A DNA stretch of 64,000 nt from Tigheibacillus halophilus (GCF_042683165.1 NZ_JBHUIZ010000003.1:558001-622000), one strand, 5' to 3'. Counted from the stretch's first letter, positions 1 to 9,072 are shown. Numbers and translations are program-made. Notes: generated by a model not told the origin, from the sequence alone.

Positions 1-1
1 T

Positions 2-1201
2 AATGGCGCGATTGCCACGTTTTGGAAGAAAGGCAAACCACTGCCGAATTTTTTGCCCGCAGATTTCCCTGTGTTTTTTGTTGAGGACACTTTGCTCGCA
101 ATGCAACAGCTAGCCAAGGCATATCGGGATAAAGTTGATCCTGTCGTGATTGGCATTACTGGTTCAAATGGAAAAACAACAACAAAAGATCTTGTTTCGG
201 CAGTTGTTTGGCAAAAATACAATACTCACTTTACGAATGGGAACTTTAATAACCATATTGGGCTTCCACTGACAATCTTATCTATGGATCCGAAAACGGA
301 AGTCCTGGTTCTTGAAATGGGTATGAATCATTCGGGCGAAATTGCAACATTGACAAAAATTGCCGAACCGGATTACGGCATCATTACGAACATCGGGGAA
401 GCACATATTGAGTACCTTGGTTCAAGAGAAGGGATAGCCAGGGCAAAGCTTGAAATTCTTCAAGGACTTAAACACGATGGTATCTTCATTTTTAATGGAG
501 ATGAACCGCTCTTGCAAATGCAGACATACGCGCAGGAGACAATCACATGCGGTTTTCATGAGGATAATGACATTGTCATTCATGATGTGTCCGTGGAAGC
601 CCAGCAAACAGTTTTTCGGTTAGGTGCAGATGAAACGTATCGGATTCCACTGCTTGGCGAACACCACTGTCAGAATGCAGCTTACGCCATAACTGTCGGA
701 AAAAAACTTGGTTTGCAGCATCATGAAATCCAACGGGCTTTTGATGAAATGAAACTGACCGGGATGCGTTTTGAAATGCTGAAAGGGAAAAATGGTTCTA
801 TCATCATTAACGATGCTTACAATGCATCTCCAAGTTCGATGCGGGCATCGATCGAAGTGGTGAAACAGTTAAAACCATACGCAGTCAAAGTACTTGTCCT
901 TGGGGACATGTTTGAACTGGGAAGCGATGCTGAGCAATGGCATCGTCAAATGGCGGATTCCATTACTGAACCTATCAGCGCAGTGCTTACATATGGCCAT
1001 GATGCGCAATATATCGCTTCTGCAATGAACAGCGGACAGACAGGGATCACTTGCGAACATTTTGCATCTAAGGAAGAACTGCTGAAAAATTTGCAGACTT
1101 ACTTGAGGCCAGAAGCTCTGATTCTATTCAAAGCATCAAGGGGAATGAATTTTGAAACAATGGTTAACGAAGTACTTGAAGTAACCAATCTGACAGAATA
1201 A
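2..1201 (+). CDS. murF: UDP-MurNAc-tripeptide--D-Ala-D-Ala ligase, 5' end missing
   Basis: This Mur ligase adds D-Ala-D-Ala to UDP-MurNAc-tripeptide, the last cytoplasmic step of the pentapeptide precursor. The frame is open from base 2 and the first visible residues (NGAIATFWKKGKP) are MurF-like. The gene therefore starts upstream of the window, with roughly 50-70 N-terminal residues missing; the TTG at 53 is not the real start. The ATP loop GSNGKTTT lies at 163-186. Later Mur motifs include EMGMNHSGE, NIGEAHIEYLGS and NDAYNASP. It ends 68 bp before mraY. B. subtilis has murE at this place and keeps murF elsewhere, whereas many other Firmicutes have murE-murF-mraY, so murE is expected just upstream (inference). 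Confidence 0.96.
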   Translation, partial: NGAIATFWKKGKPLPNFLPADFPVFFVEDTLLAMQQLAKAYRDKVDPVVIGITGSNGKTTTKDLVSAVVWQKYNTHFTNGNFNNHIGLPLTILSMDPKTEVLVLEMGMNHSGEIATLTKIAEPDYGIITNIGEAHIEYLGSREGIARAKLEILQGLKHDGIFIFNGDEPLLQMQTYAQETITCGFHEDNDIVIHDVSVEAQQTVFRLGADETYRIPLLGEHHCQNAAYAITVGKKLGLQHHEIQRAFDEMKLTGMRFEMLKGKNGSIIINDAYNASPSSMRASIEVVKQLKPYAVKVLVLGDMFELGSDAEQWHRQMADSITEPISAVLTYGHDAQYIASAMNSGQTGITCEHFASKEELLKNLQTYLRPEALILFKASRGMNFETMVNEVLEVTNLTE

Positions 1202-1269
1202 TTCTGTTAACAGATTGAAACAAATTTATTTATAGCGATGGACGGTATGATGTACGAGGAGGAGAACAA

Positions 1270-2259
1270 GTGAATGTAACCATTTTAATCATAACCATTT
1301 TAATAGCAGCTCTGGTTACCGTCCTTTTGTCACCGATAGTTATTCCTTTTTTAAGACGATTGAAATTTGGACAAAGCATTCGGGAGGAAGGACCAAAATC
1401 GCATCAAAAGAAAAGCGGCACACCTACAATGGGCGGTCTGATGATTATTTTCAGTGTGGTTGCCACATCAATTATCATGGCTGTAAAGGTTCATGCTGGC
1501 GGTACGATCAGCTATCAGCTTTGGCTGCTGATATTCGTGCTTGTGGGATATGGTCTGCTCGGATTTTTAGATGATTATATTAAAGTAGTCATGAAAAGGA
1601 ACCTTGGATTGACTTCGAAACAAAAGCTTGCCGGCCAGCTTGTAATCGCCCTTGTTTTTTATTTTATACTGCGGGCCCAGGATTTCCCTACAAGCATTCA
1701 AATACCCGGAACAGATATTTATTGGGAGCTTGGATGGGGCTATGCCATACTGATTATCTTCATGCTGGTAGGGTCTTCCAATGCTGTCAATCTGACAGAT
1801 GGCCTCGACGGCCTGCTGGCTGGTACAGCAGCGATAGCTTTTGGGGCGTTCGCTGTACTGGCTTGGTACGATATACCCCAGGAAGATGTATTTATATTTT
1901 CCCTGGCAGTTGTAGGTGCCTTGCTCGGATTTTTGGTGTTTAATGCCCATCCGGCAAAAGTATTCATGGGGGACACGGGATCCCTCGCCTTAGGCGGTTC
2001 GATAGCGGCTATCGCCATATTGACGAAGCTTGAAGTGCTGCTTGTCATCATCGGCGGTGTATTTGTCGTGGAGACTTTATCCGTTATCATTCAAGTCATC
2101 TCGTTCAAGACGACTGGTAAAAGGGTATTTAAGATGAGTCCTTTACATCACCATTATGAATTGCTAGGCTGGTCAGAATGGCGGGTAGTGACAACCTTCT
2201 GGTTGATCGGACTGTTGTTCGCTGTTCTTGGGGTATATATTGAGGTGTGGGTAGGATGA
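1270..2259 (+). CDS. mraY: Phospho-N-acetylmuramoyl-pentapeptide transferase MraY
   Basis: MraY transfers phospho-MurNAc-pentapeptide to undecaprenyl phosphate, making lipid I at the inner face of the membrane. The protein has 329 residues and about ten hydrophobic segments. Family motifs are visible: FLDDYIKV, NAVNLTDGLDGL, FMGDTGSLALGG and the late histidine cluster SPLHHHYELLGW. The start is GTG at 1270, preceded by a strong aggagg site. Its last bases overlap the start of murD, so the two are probably translationally coupled. Confidence 0.97.
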   Translation: MNVTILIITILIAALVTVLLSPIVIPFLRRLKFGQSIREEGPKSHQKKSGTPTMGGLMIIFSVVATSIIMAVKVHAGGTISYQLWLLIFVLVGYGLLGFLDDYIKVVMKRNLGLTSKQKLAGQLVIALVFYFILRAQDFPTSIQIPGTDIYWELGWGYAILIIFMLVGSSNAVNLTDGLDGLLAGTAAIAFGAFAVLAWYDIPQEDVFIFSLAVVGALLGFLVFNAHPAKVFMGDTGSLALGGSIAAIAILTKLEVLLVIIGGVFVVETLSVIIQVISFKTTGKRVFKMSPLHHHYELLGWSEWRVVTTFWLIGLLFAVLGVYIEVWVG

Positions 2260-3608
2260 TGAATAAATTTAGTGATTTTCCATATACGAATGTACTTGTT
2301 CTGGGTTTGGCTAAAAGCGGCACAGCAGCGGCAAATTTGTTGGCTGCCAATGGTACCCGTGTTATTGTCAACGACGGCAATGCCAACGCGGAAGACGAAA
2401 ACATCAAGGAACTGGCAAGACGTGGCGTTAAAACGGTGGTAGGTTCTCATCCGCTCTCCGTACTCGAGGGTGTAGAGCTGGTGGTGAAAAACCCCGGTAT
2501 AAAATATGATAACCCCGTTTTGGTGCATGCACTTGAAAAAAGTATACCTATTGTGACAGAAGTTGAACTTGTCAACTATTTGACAGAAGCGAATATCATC
2601 GGCATCACTGGTTCAAATGGAAAAACGACAACAACGACCATGGTTACCGAAATGCTTAGAAACAGTTCTCTCCCAGTTAAAGTAGCTGGAAACATTGGAA
2701 TTGTCGCTTCAGAAACGGCTGCGACAATGCTGAAAGGCGAAAATCTTGTTTTGGAACTATCATCGTTTCAATTGCAGGGGACGAAACATTTTCGGCCCCA
2801 TATTGCTGTCTTGCTCAATATTTTTTCTGCGCATTTGGATTATCACCACACATTGGAAAACTATATTGCGGCAAAATCACGCATTTTTGCCAGACAAACA
2901 CCTGATGATTTCGCCGTATATAATGCGGATGATGCGGTAGTTTGCGAGGCGGTCCGGCAATCAAAAGCCGAAAAGATCCCCTTCTCAGTGAAGCGAAGGT
3001 TGGAAAATGGGGTATGGGCAGATAGGGATGCAATCTATTTCTATGATGAGAAGGTTGTTGACCGTGCTGAGATAGTGCTTGTTGGCGAGCATAACCTTGA
3101 AAATATTCTTGCGGCTGTTGCAGCAGCTAAACTATCAGGAGCTTCTAATCAAGGAATCAGGAAAGTTTTAGGTTCATTCAATGGCGTAAAACACCGTCTG
3201 CAATATGTAACGACAGTTCAAGGACGCAGGTTTTATAATGATTCCAAGGCTACCAATATTTTAGCGACTTCAAAAGCGTTAACCGCATTTGATACACCGA
3301 CCATATTATTAGCAGGGGGGCTTGACCGGGGCAATGGTTTTGAAGAAATGCTTCCTTTTCTGAAACATGTCAAAGCAATGGTTTTATTTGGAGAAACAGC
3401 ACATAAAATTCATGATACGGCAGTTAAAGCAGGCATTGAAGATATCGTTTTTGCTGACGATATAACGGATGCGGTTCCCAAGGCGTATGCTTTATCAGTG
3501 CCAAAGGATATCATACTATTATCCCCAGCATGCGCCAGCTGGGATCAATATAAAACTTTTGAGCAAAGAGGAGACATGTTTATACAAGCCGTGCATACAT
3601 TAGAGTAG
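2256..3608 (+). CDS. murD: UDP-MurNAc-L-alanine--D-glutamate ligase MurD
   Basis: MurD adds D-glutamate to UDP-MurNAc-L-Ala in the cytoplasm. It carries a Rossmann-like N-terminal domain (NVLVLGLAKSGTAAA), the ATP loop GITGSNGKTTT and the C-terminal motifs FYNDSKATN and LLSPACASWDQ. From ATG 2256 it has 450 residues, close to the usual 450. An in-frame GTG at 2247 is possible, but the gaggtg ribosome site at 2241-2246 fits the ATG pair at 2256/2259 better. It overlaps the mraY stop by a few bases. An 87-bp gap separates it from spoVE. Confidence 0.96.
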   Translation: MMNKFSDFPYTNVLVLGLAKSGTAAANLLAANGTRVIVNDGNANAEDENIKELARRGVKTVVGSHPLSVLEGVELVVKNPGIKYDNPVLVHALEKSIPIVTEVELVNYLTEANIIGITGSNGKTTTTTMVTEMLRNSSLPVKVAGNIGIVASETAATMLKGENLVLELSSFQLQGTKHFRPHIAVLLNIFSAHLDYHHTLENYIAAKSRIFARQTPDDFAVYNADDAVVCEAVRQSKAEKIPFSVKRRLENGVWADRDAIYFYDEKVVDRAEIVLVGEHNLENILAAVAAAKLSGASNQGIRKVLGSFNGVKHRLQYVTTVQGRRFYNDSKATNILATSKALTAFDTPTILLAGGLDRGNGFEEMLPFLKHVKAMVLFGETAHKIHDTAVKAGIEDIVFADDITDAVPKAYALSVPKDIILLSPACASWDQYKTFEQRGDMFIQAVHTLE

Positions 3609-3695
3609 GGGCTTGTCTAACTTAACAAATATAAGCACATTATATCGTGATGTAATGCAACGCCCCTGGCACTAGAAGTGAAGGGGTGTTGTTTT

Positions 3696-4805
3696 TTGCA
3701 GAAAAAATCGGATCTGAAGGAAAAGCCAGACTATATATTGCTTTGGACGATTATAGCTTTGCTTGTAATCGGCGTTATAATGGTATTCAGCTCATCTTAT
3801 GTGTGGGCAGGCTACAAATACGGCGACGCGTATTATTACTTGAAGCGGCAGCTGCTGTTTGCCGGTGCCGGTATAGCGGCTATGTATGTTACCATGATGA
3901 TCCCTTATGGAACATGGAGAAAATACGCAAAGATCATATTGATCATCTGTTTTTTGCTCTTGCTGATGGTGTTAGTTCCTGGAATCGGCATGAAGCGGGG
4001 AGGAGCCCAAAGTTGGATTGGAGTTGGTGCATTCAGCATCCAGCCCTCCGAGTTTATGAAATTGGGACTGATTATCTTTTTGTCTGCCACACTGGCGGTG
4101 AAACAGAAATATATCACTTCATTTACAAAAGGCTTTTTGCCATTACTATTACTTATATTTACAGCGTTTGGCATTATCATGCTGCAGCCCGATTTAGGTA
4201 CGGGAATGGTTTTAGTGCTCACGTGTATGGCTATGCTATTTACGGCGGGAGCCAGGATCTGGCATTTTGCATGGTTGGGAATAATTGGAGTTGCAGGCTT
4301 TGTATTGCTCATTGCTTCAGCCCCCTATCGCATAAGCAGAATAACAGCATATTTGAATCCATGGGAGGATCCGTTGGGTGATGGTTTTCAGATTATCCAG
4401 TCACTTTATGCAATCGGACCTGGACATTTACTTGGGATGGGGCTTGGAAATAGCTTGCAAAAATATTTTTATTTGCCGGAGCCGCAAACTGATTTTATTT
4501 TCTCTATCTTAGGCGAGGAATTGGGTTTCATTGGCGGTACGGTTGTCATATTGTTATTCGCGCTGCTGTTTTGGCGGGGAATCAAAGTTGCACTTGAGGC
4601 AGCGGATGAATTCGGGAGGTTTCTAGGCCTTGGGATCGTATCGATGCTTTGTATACAAGCGATGATCAACATTAGTGTAGTGATTGGTCTGATTCCTGTA
4701 ACTGGTATCACGCTACCGTTTTTGAGCTATGGCGGGTCTTCACTAACACTTACTTTGTGTTCAGCCGGAATATTGTTGAATATCAGCCGGACGACGAAGT
4801 TATGA
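3696..4805 (+). CDS. spoVE: SEDS-family protein SpoVE (FtsW/RodA type)
   Basis: This is a polytopic SEDS glycosyltransferase. Sequence and position match B. subtilis SpoVE, needed for spore cortex peptidoglycan, more closely than vegetative FtsW. Signature stretches include IQPSEFMKLG, LQPDLGTGMV, YLNPWEDPLGDGFQ, GLGNSLQKYFYLPEPQTDF and GITLPFLSYGGSS. I chose TTG 3696 (369 residues) because gaaggggtg at 3676-3684 lies about 10 bases upstream. GTG 3678 would add six residues but has no ribosome site. A strong terminator follows directly, so the wall-precursor unit ends here rather than running into murG. Confidence 0.92.
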   Translation: MQKKSDLKEKPDYILLWTIIALLVIGVIMVFSSSYVWAGYKYGDAYYYLKRQLLFAGAGIAAMYVTMMIPYGTWRKYAKIILIICFLLLLMVLVPGIGMKRGGAQSWIGVGAFSIQPSEFMKLGLIIFLSATLAVKQKYITSFTKGFLPLLLLIFTAFGIIMLQPDLGTGMVLVLTCMAMLFTAGARIWHFAWLGIIGVAGFVLLIASAPYRISRITAYLNPWEDPLGDGFQIIQSLYAIGPGHLLGMGLGNSLQKYFYLPEPQTDFIFSILGEELGFIGGTVVILLFALLFWRGIKVALEAADEFGRFLGLGIVSMLCIQAMINISVVIGLIPVTGITLPFLSYGGSSLTLTLCSAGILLNISRTTKL

Positions 4806-4813
4806 TTTGTTTT

Positions 4814-4851
4814 AAAAGGATCTTGCCTCACTGACAGGCAAGATCCTTTTT
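4814..4851 (+). terminator. Rho-independent terminator after spoVE
   Basis: A perfect 15-bp stem (AAAAGGATCTTGCCT pairing with AGGCAAGATCCTTTT) with a 7-base loop ends in a T run nine bases after the spoVE stop. It closes the murF-mraY-murD-spoVE unit. Confidence 0.93.
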
Positions 4852-5155
4852 CTGTATTGCGAACAAAGGCCGGTGACCCATTTACAAGCGACAGTTCCGG
4901 CCTGCTACTCCTTGTCAACTGGAGATATATTCATGAAAACCGGAATGCTATATTTTTTTCGCAAACTGATAATGTCACTGTATGTTTACACCTTCAGTAT
5001 GTTATAATGCTAGATAAATAGATATTTTTTGCCTCTATCTGAGTATCTTTTAGCATACTTTAAAAAGCAGGCAGCCTGCCGGGGTGTTATGTAACAGGTG
5101 GTAAAACTGTAAGACACAGCCAAATTGATTACAATGGATAAAGGAAGACATGTGG
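4852..5155 (+). other. Intergenic stretch spoVE-divIB where murG and murB would be expected
   Basis: No coding region is visible here. In B. subtilis murG and murB follow spoVE. Here there is only a short AT-rich spacer with an extended -10 promoter (5000-5008) that starts the divIB unit. I see no remnant of either gene. Confidence 0.7.
4979..5008 (+). promoter_or_regulatory. Probable sigma-A promoter (extended -10) for divIB
   Basis: TGTTATAAT at 5000-5008 is a perfect extended -10 (TGnTATAAT). The -35 region is weak, as is usual for extended -10 promoters. The position, after the spoVE terminator and about 145 bp before divIB, makes it the likely start of the divIB transcript. Confidence 0.65.
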
Positions 5156-5926
5156 ATGGACAATAATACAGACAGTAAAAACATTGTTTCGATTGAGGAT
5201 CGTATCCCTAAATTGAAGCATGCAAGAAAAAAGAAAGCCAACAGACGAATGATAAGTTATATTTGTATTTTTTTCTGTTTGATATCTATCATCGTTTATC
5301 TCCAATCCCCTTTAAGCAAAATCAAAAAGTTGGCAGTCACCGGCAATTCATATTTGACGGATCAAGAGATTATTCAGCAGAGTAAGTTGACAAAGAATAC
5401 AAACATTTGGTCAGTCAACAAAAAGGAAACAGCCCAAAAATTAGAAAAAAATCCAATCATCGAAAGCGTAGAAGTCCAGCGTAAGTTACCCTGGACTGTT
5501 CAGGTGAAAGTGAAAGAGCAGCCTATGGTCGGATATATCGAAAAGGAAGGACGCTATATTCCGGTGCTGGAAAACGGCGCTGTTCTGAAAGATCGTGCCA
5601 AAAATACCAGTGATGGCAATGCGCCTGTATTAAGTGGATTTTCCGACACTGCTTTTTTAAAGCAGATGACTTTACAGCTGCAAAAATTGCCTGATAGAAT
5701 TTTCGGGATGATTTCAGAAATACACTGGGTGCCGACAAAAAAAGACCAAAGCAGGATACTGCTTTATATGAATGACGGGAACCTCGTCTCAGGAAGAATC
5801 AATCATTTCTCTGATGACATACGAATTTACCCGTCAATCACAGCCCAGCTGGATCCAGCGAAAAAAGGGATTGTACATATTGGGGTCGGCGCCTATTTTG
5901 AAGCCTTCAAGAAAAAGAAAGAATAG
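5156..5926 (+). CDS. divIB: Cell division protein DivIB (FtsQ family)
   Basis: DivIB is a bitopic divisome protein that stabilises FtsL/DivIC and links them to septal wall synthesis. It has a basic cytoplasmic N-terminus (KHARKKKANRR), one membrane segment near residues 29-47, then an extracytoplasmic POTRA-type domain starting LAVTGNSYLTDQEII and a beta domain. The length, 256 residues, is typical. ATG 5156 has aaggaaga seven bases upstream, whereas ATG 5150 is too close to that site. The next 264 bp are non-coding, where B. subtilis has ylxW, ylxX and sbp. Confidence 0.93.
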   Translation: MDNNTDSKNIVSIEDRIPKLKHARKKKANRRMISYICIFFCLISIIVYLQSPLSKIKKLAVTGNSYLTDQEIIQQSKLTKNTNIWSVNKKETAQKLEKNPIIESVEVQRKLPWTVQVKVKEQPMVGYIEKEGRYIPVLENGAVLKDRAKNTSDGNAPVLSGFSDTAFLKQMTLQLQKLPDRIFGMISEIHWVPTKKDQSRILLYMNDGNLVSGRINHFSDDIRIYPSITAQLDPAKKGIVHIGVGAYFEAFKKKKE

Positions 5927-6190
5927 GCCGACATCATGTAGAATCACAACTTATGGCTGTAAAACAGTCGGACCAGACAATGTCGTCTCGTACAAATATA
6001 AGGAGTTTTAGCATAAAGTTGGCATAAGCCAAATAAAGGTAATTTTACTTATTTATGGAATTACCTTATATAAGTTTCTTTTTTAAGCCAATTCCTATAA
6101 AATGATAGATTATATATGAATTGTATGTTTTTTTGCACTTGCATGAGAGATGAAGAAAACAAGATGCTTGAGAATCGGAGGTGCCTCTCT

Positions 6191-7471
6191 TTGAACAACA
6201 GTGAAGTGCTAGTTAGTCTTGATATAGGAACATCAAAAACGAAAGTGATCATCGGCGAAGTAATGAACGATTCACTTAATATTATCGGCGTTGGAATTGC
6301 CGAATCTAACGGAATAAAAAAAGGGGCAATTGTTGATATTGACCAGACTGTTTATTCCATTAAAAGCGCGGTGGAGCAAGCTGAGAGAATGGTAGGCATG
6401 CATATTGACAGTGTAGTGGTCGGTATTAGCGGAAATCACGTCCAATTGCAGCCTTGTCACGGAGTCGTAGCGGTACAGAGCGAAGACAGGGAAATCGGTG
6501 ACGAAGATGTCGCAAGGGTGATTGACGGCGCACAAGTTGTTTCCGTACCTCCTGAAAGAGAAATCATCGACGTGATCCCGAAACAGTTTATCGTGGATGG
6601 ATTGGATGAAATAACTGATCCCCGTGGTATGATCGGCGTACGTTTAGAAATGGAAGGGACAATCATCACTTGTTCCAGAACACTTTTGCATAATATATTA
6701 AAATGTGTGGAAAGAGCCGGACTGCAAATCGGAGATATATGTCTTCAGCCATTGGCGGCGGGTTCTGTGGCACTTTCCGATGATGAAAAAAATCTAGGTG
6801 TCGCCTTGATTGATATTGGCGGCGGCTGTACGACAGTTTCTGTTTTCGAGGATGGTCACCTTGCAGGAACCAGTATGCTGACACTTGGTGGCGATAATAT
6901 CACGAAAGATCTATCAATCGGACTTCGCACATCAACAGTCGAAGCCGATGGCATTAAAATAGATCATGGTCATGCATTGTACAGCGACGCACATGAGGAC
7001 GAGGTTTTTCAGGCAACCATTATTGGAAGCAATAACAAAGAAACTTTCAATCAATTGCAGGTAGCTGATATAATTGAAGCAAGACTTGAGGAAATATATG
7101 CTTATGTAGAAAGGGAAATCAGGAAGATGGGTTATCATGAGCTTCCTGGAGGATATGTGCTCACAGGGGGAACCATGAAAATGCCCGGAGTGTTGGAACT
7201 AGCGCAGGAATTATTTCAAGCCAATGTGCGCATAGCCATTCCGGATTACATAGGTGTGAGAGAACCACAGTTTACTGCTGGGGTAGGCATTTTACAATTT
7301 GCATACCGGAATGCGAAAATACAAGGGAAAGATATATTCCCTGCGATTGCTGGAGAGATTCCGGAAACAAAGACAAAGAAAGTTAAAAAACAGAGCAACA
7401 AGCAGGAAAAAAATGAGCCTAAGAAAAAAGAATCAGGCATTGCTAATCTTTTTAAATACTTCTTTGATTGA
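6191..7471 (+). CDS. ftsA: Cell division protein FtsA
   Basis: FtsA is an actin-fold ATPase that anchors FtsZ filaments to the membrane. It starts NNSEVLVSLDIGTSKTKVIIGEV (split: NNSEVLVSLDIGTSKTK then VIIGEV), has the phosphate-2 motif ALIDIGGGCTT and the late motif GYVLTGGTMKMPG. It ends in a lysine-rich linker and an amphipathic membrane-targeting helix (GIANLFKYFFD). The start is TTG 6191 (426 residues) because ggaggtg lies at 6177-6183. An upstream in-frame ATG at 6116 would add 25 residues unlike any FtsA. It lies 113 bp before ftsZ. Confidence 0.96.
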   Translation: MNNSEVLVSLDIGTSKTKVIIGEVMNDSLNIIGVGIAESNGIKKGAIVDIDQTVYSIKSAVEQAERMVGMHIDSVVVGISGNHVQLQPCHGVVAVQSEDREIGDEDVARVIDGAQVVSVPPEREIIDVIPKQFIVDGLDEITDPRGMIGVRLEMEGTIITCSRTLLHNILKCVERAGLQIGDICLQPLAAGSVALSDDEKNLGVALIDIGGGCTTVSVFEDGHLAGTSMLTLGGDNITKDLSIGLRTSTVEADGIKIDHGHALYSDAHEDEVFQATIIGSNNKETFNQLQVADIIEARLEEIYAYVEREIRKMGYHELPGGYVLTGGTMKMPGVLELAQELFQANVRIAIPDYIGVREPQFTAGVGILQFAYRNAKIQGKDIFPAIAGEIPETKTKKVKKQSNKQEKNEPKKKESGIANLFKYFFD

Positions 7472-7584
7472 TAGGATATTAGTATGGAAACAGAAAAAGT
7501 ATGATTTGAATTGGCAACTTAAACACGGAAGACATTTTTAATTATTGGAAAATCGGCTGATTTTGCATATTAGGAGGAAACAGT

Positions 7585-8718
7585 ATGTTGGAATTTGATA
7601 TGAATATGGATCAACTGGCGACTATAAAAGTAATTGGGGTCGGCGGCGGCGGTAATAATGCTGTTAATCGTATGATTGAGCACGGTGTAGAAGGCGTGGA
7701 ATTCATTGCTGTCAACACAGATTCCCAGGCATTGAATCTATCTAAAGCCGAAGTCAAATTGCAAATCGGCGGGAAACTTACTAGAGGACTTGGTGCCGGT
7801 GCAAACCCTGAAGTTGGTAAAAAAGCGGCAGAAGAGAGTAAAGAACAGCTTGAAGAAGTGCTTCAAGGTGCAGATATGATTTTTGTCACTGCTGGTATGG
7901 GCGGCGGCACTGGAACTGGTGCTGCACCGATCATTGCCCAAATTTCAAAAGATCTTGGTGCATTGACGGTTGGGGTAGTTACCAGGCCATTTTCATTTGA
8001 AGGAAGAAGACGTTCGACACAAGCAATTGGCGGTATAGAATCCCTGAAGAGTGCTGTAGATACATTGATTGTCATTCCTAATGACCGCCTGCTGGAAATC
8101 GTGGATAAAAACACACCGATGCTCGAGGCTTTCAGGGAAGCCGATAATGTTCTGCGTCAAGGTGTACAAGGGATTTCCGATTTGATTGCGAAACCGGGAT
8201 TGATTAATGTCGACTTTGCTGATGTGAAGACCATCATGATTGATAAAGGGTCTGCATTAATGGGGATCGGAGTTGCGACAGGCGAAAGCAGAGCTACGGA
8301 GGCTGCCAAAAAAGCCATTTCGTCACCATTGCTGGAAACATCTATTGATGGGGCACATGGTATTTTAATGAATATTACAGGAGGCAACAATCTGAGCCTG
8401 TATGAGGTGCAGGAAGCTGCTGACCTTGTTACCACTGCTGCGGATGATGAAGTGAATGTTATCTTCGGATCAGTCATCAATGAAAACTTGAAAGATGAAA
8501 TTGTTGTCACTGTAATTGCCACTGGCTTTGATGAGAATAAGAATATTCAACAGCAGCCAAAGCAGAGACCGTCGTTTAACCACCATCAGCATGCAGCAAC
8601 CAAAATGCAGGAGGATATACCTCGGGAACCAAAACAGCCAGCTCAGCCTAAGCAGGATGAAGAAGCTCTTGATATTCCGGCGTTTCTGCGCAACAGAAAT
8701 CGCAATCGCAACAGATAA
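7585..8718 (+). CDS. ftsZ: Cell division GTPase FtsZ
   Basis: FtsZ is the tubulin homologue that forms the division ring. Visible motifs are the N-terminal GVGGGGNNAVNRM nucleotide site, the tubulin signature GGGTGTGAAP and the T7-loop region NVDFADVKTIM. A Q/P-rich linker leads to the conserved C-terminal peptide ALDIPAFLRNR, which binds FtsA, SepF and ZapA-type partners. The length is 377 residues. aggagg lies ten bases before the ATG. The extreme C-terminus is a run of alternating Arg and Asn (RNRNRNRNR), longer than the usual RNRNK ending. Confidence 0.98.
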   Translation: MLEFDMNMDQLATIKVIGVGGGGNNAVNRMIEHGVEGVEFIAVNTDSQALNLSKAEVKLQIGGKLTRGLGAGANPEVGKKAAEESKEQLEEVLQGADMIFVTAGMGGGTGTGAAPIIAQISKDLGALTVGVVTRPFSFEGRRRSTQAIGGIESLKSAVDTLIVIPNDRLLEIVDKNTPMLEAFREADNVLRQGVQGISDLIAKPGLINVDFADVKTIMIDKGSALMGIGVATGESRATEAAKKAISSPLLETSIDGAHGILMNITGGNNLSLYEVQEAADLVTTAADDEVNVIFGSVINENLKDEIVVTVIATGFDENKNIQQQPKQRPSFNHHQHAATKMQEDIPREPKQPAQPKQDEEALDIPAFLRNRNRNRNR

Positions 8719-8777
8719 TGTTTTGCCAAAAGGGATGTTATTAAAGTCTCTGTGAAAATTTCATAGCCTATAAATGT

Positions 8778-8820
8778 AAAATCCACGAAGCATGTACAAC
8801 ACTTGCTTTGTGGATTTTTT
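8778..8820 (+). terminator. Rho-independent terminator after ftsZ
   Basis: The stem AAATCCACGAAGCA pairs with TGCTTTGTGGATTT (one G-T pair) around an 11-base loop and ends in a T run. The stem closely resembles the terminator after sigG at 11674. Confidence 0.92.
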
Positions 8821-8910
8821 ATTGGATATAAGATTGCTTAAAACCGAAGATTTTTTCTGCCTGTTTGAAATATTTACAGACTAGAGCTCTAAAACTTTTA
8901 TGTTCTAATT

Positions 8911-8919
8911 CCCGACAAA
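8911..8919 (-). promoter_or_regulatory. Candidate Spo0A box upstream of spoIIGA
   Basis: CCCGACAAA matches the reverse complement of the Spo0A box (TTCGACAAA) at 7 of 9 positions. It lies about 85-93 bases before the inferred transcription start, where the distal Spo0A sites of the B. subtilis spoIIG promoter lie. The motif match is seen; the role is inferred. Confidence 0.45.
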
Positions 8920-8963
8920 CTCCCTGATAACTAGTTGAAATTAGTACCTGTATGGCTACAAGA

Positions 8964-8997
8964 TATGACAGACTTTGCGATAGTGGCGGGTTATACT
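8964..8997 (+). promoter_or_regulatory. spoIIG promoter (sigma-A with abnormally long spacer, Spo0A-dependent type)
   Basis: A -35-like ATGACA (8965-8970) and a -10 TATACT (8992-8997) are separated by 21 bp (22 if TATGAC is used). The B. subtilis spoIIG promoter is known for the same over-long spacing of 22 bp, which makes it depend on Spo0A~P. The site lies 75 bp before spoIIGA. Confidence 0.7.
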
Positions 8998-9072
8998 CTG
9001 AGTATACGAAAATGACATTATTTCATGTAAATAGCAACATGGACGTCGTATGCATAAGAAAGGGAGTGTGGG

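Larger units (their letters stand above)
8719..9072 (+). other. ftsZ-spoIIGA intergenic region
   Basis: This stretch holds the ftsZ terminator (8778-8820) and the spoIIG control region (8909-8997). I see no supported coding sequence; a 67-codon reading frame overlapping the spoIIGA start has no family signature. Confidence 0.75.

Noticed and set aside
3613..3646. Sigma-E promoter before spoVE
   Set aside because: ATATA-like -35 bases exist, but no CATACANT-like -10 at 13-15 bp; not supportable by eye.
3608..3666. AGGGGC ... GCCCCT inverted repeat between murD and spoVE
   Set aside because: Six base pairs closing a 47-base loop is too weak to call a terminator or regulator.
4985..5008. TTTACA as -35 box of the divIB promoter
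   Set aside because: It is only 12 bp from TATAAT; the promoter is better explained by its extended -10.
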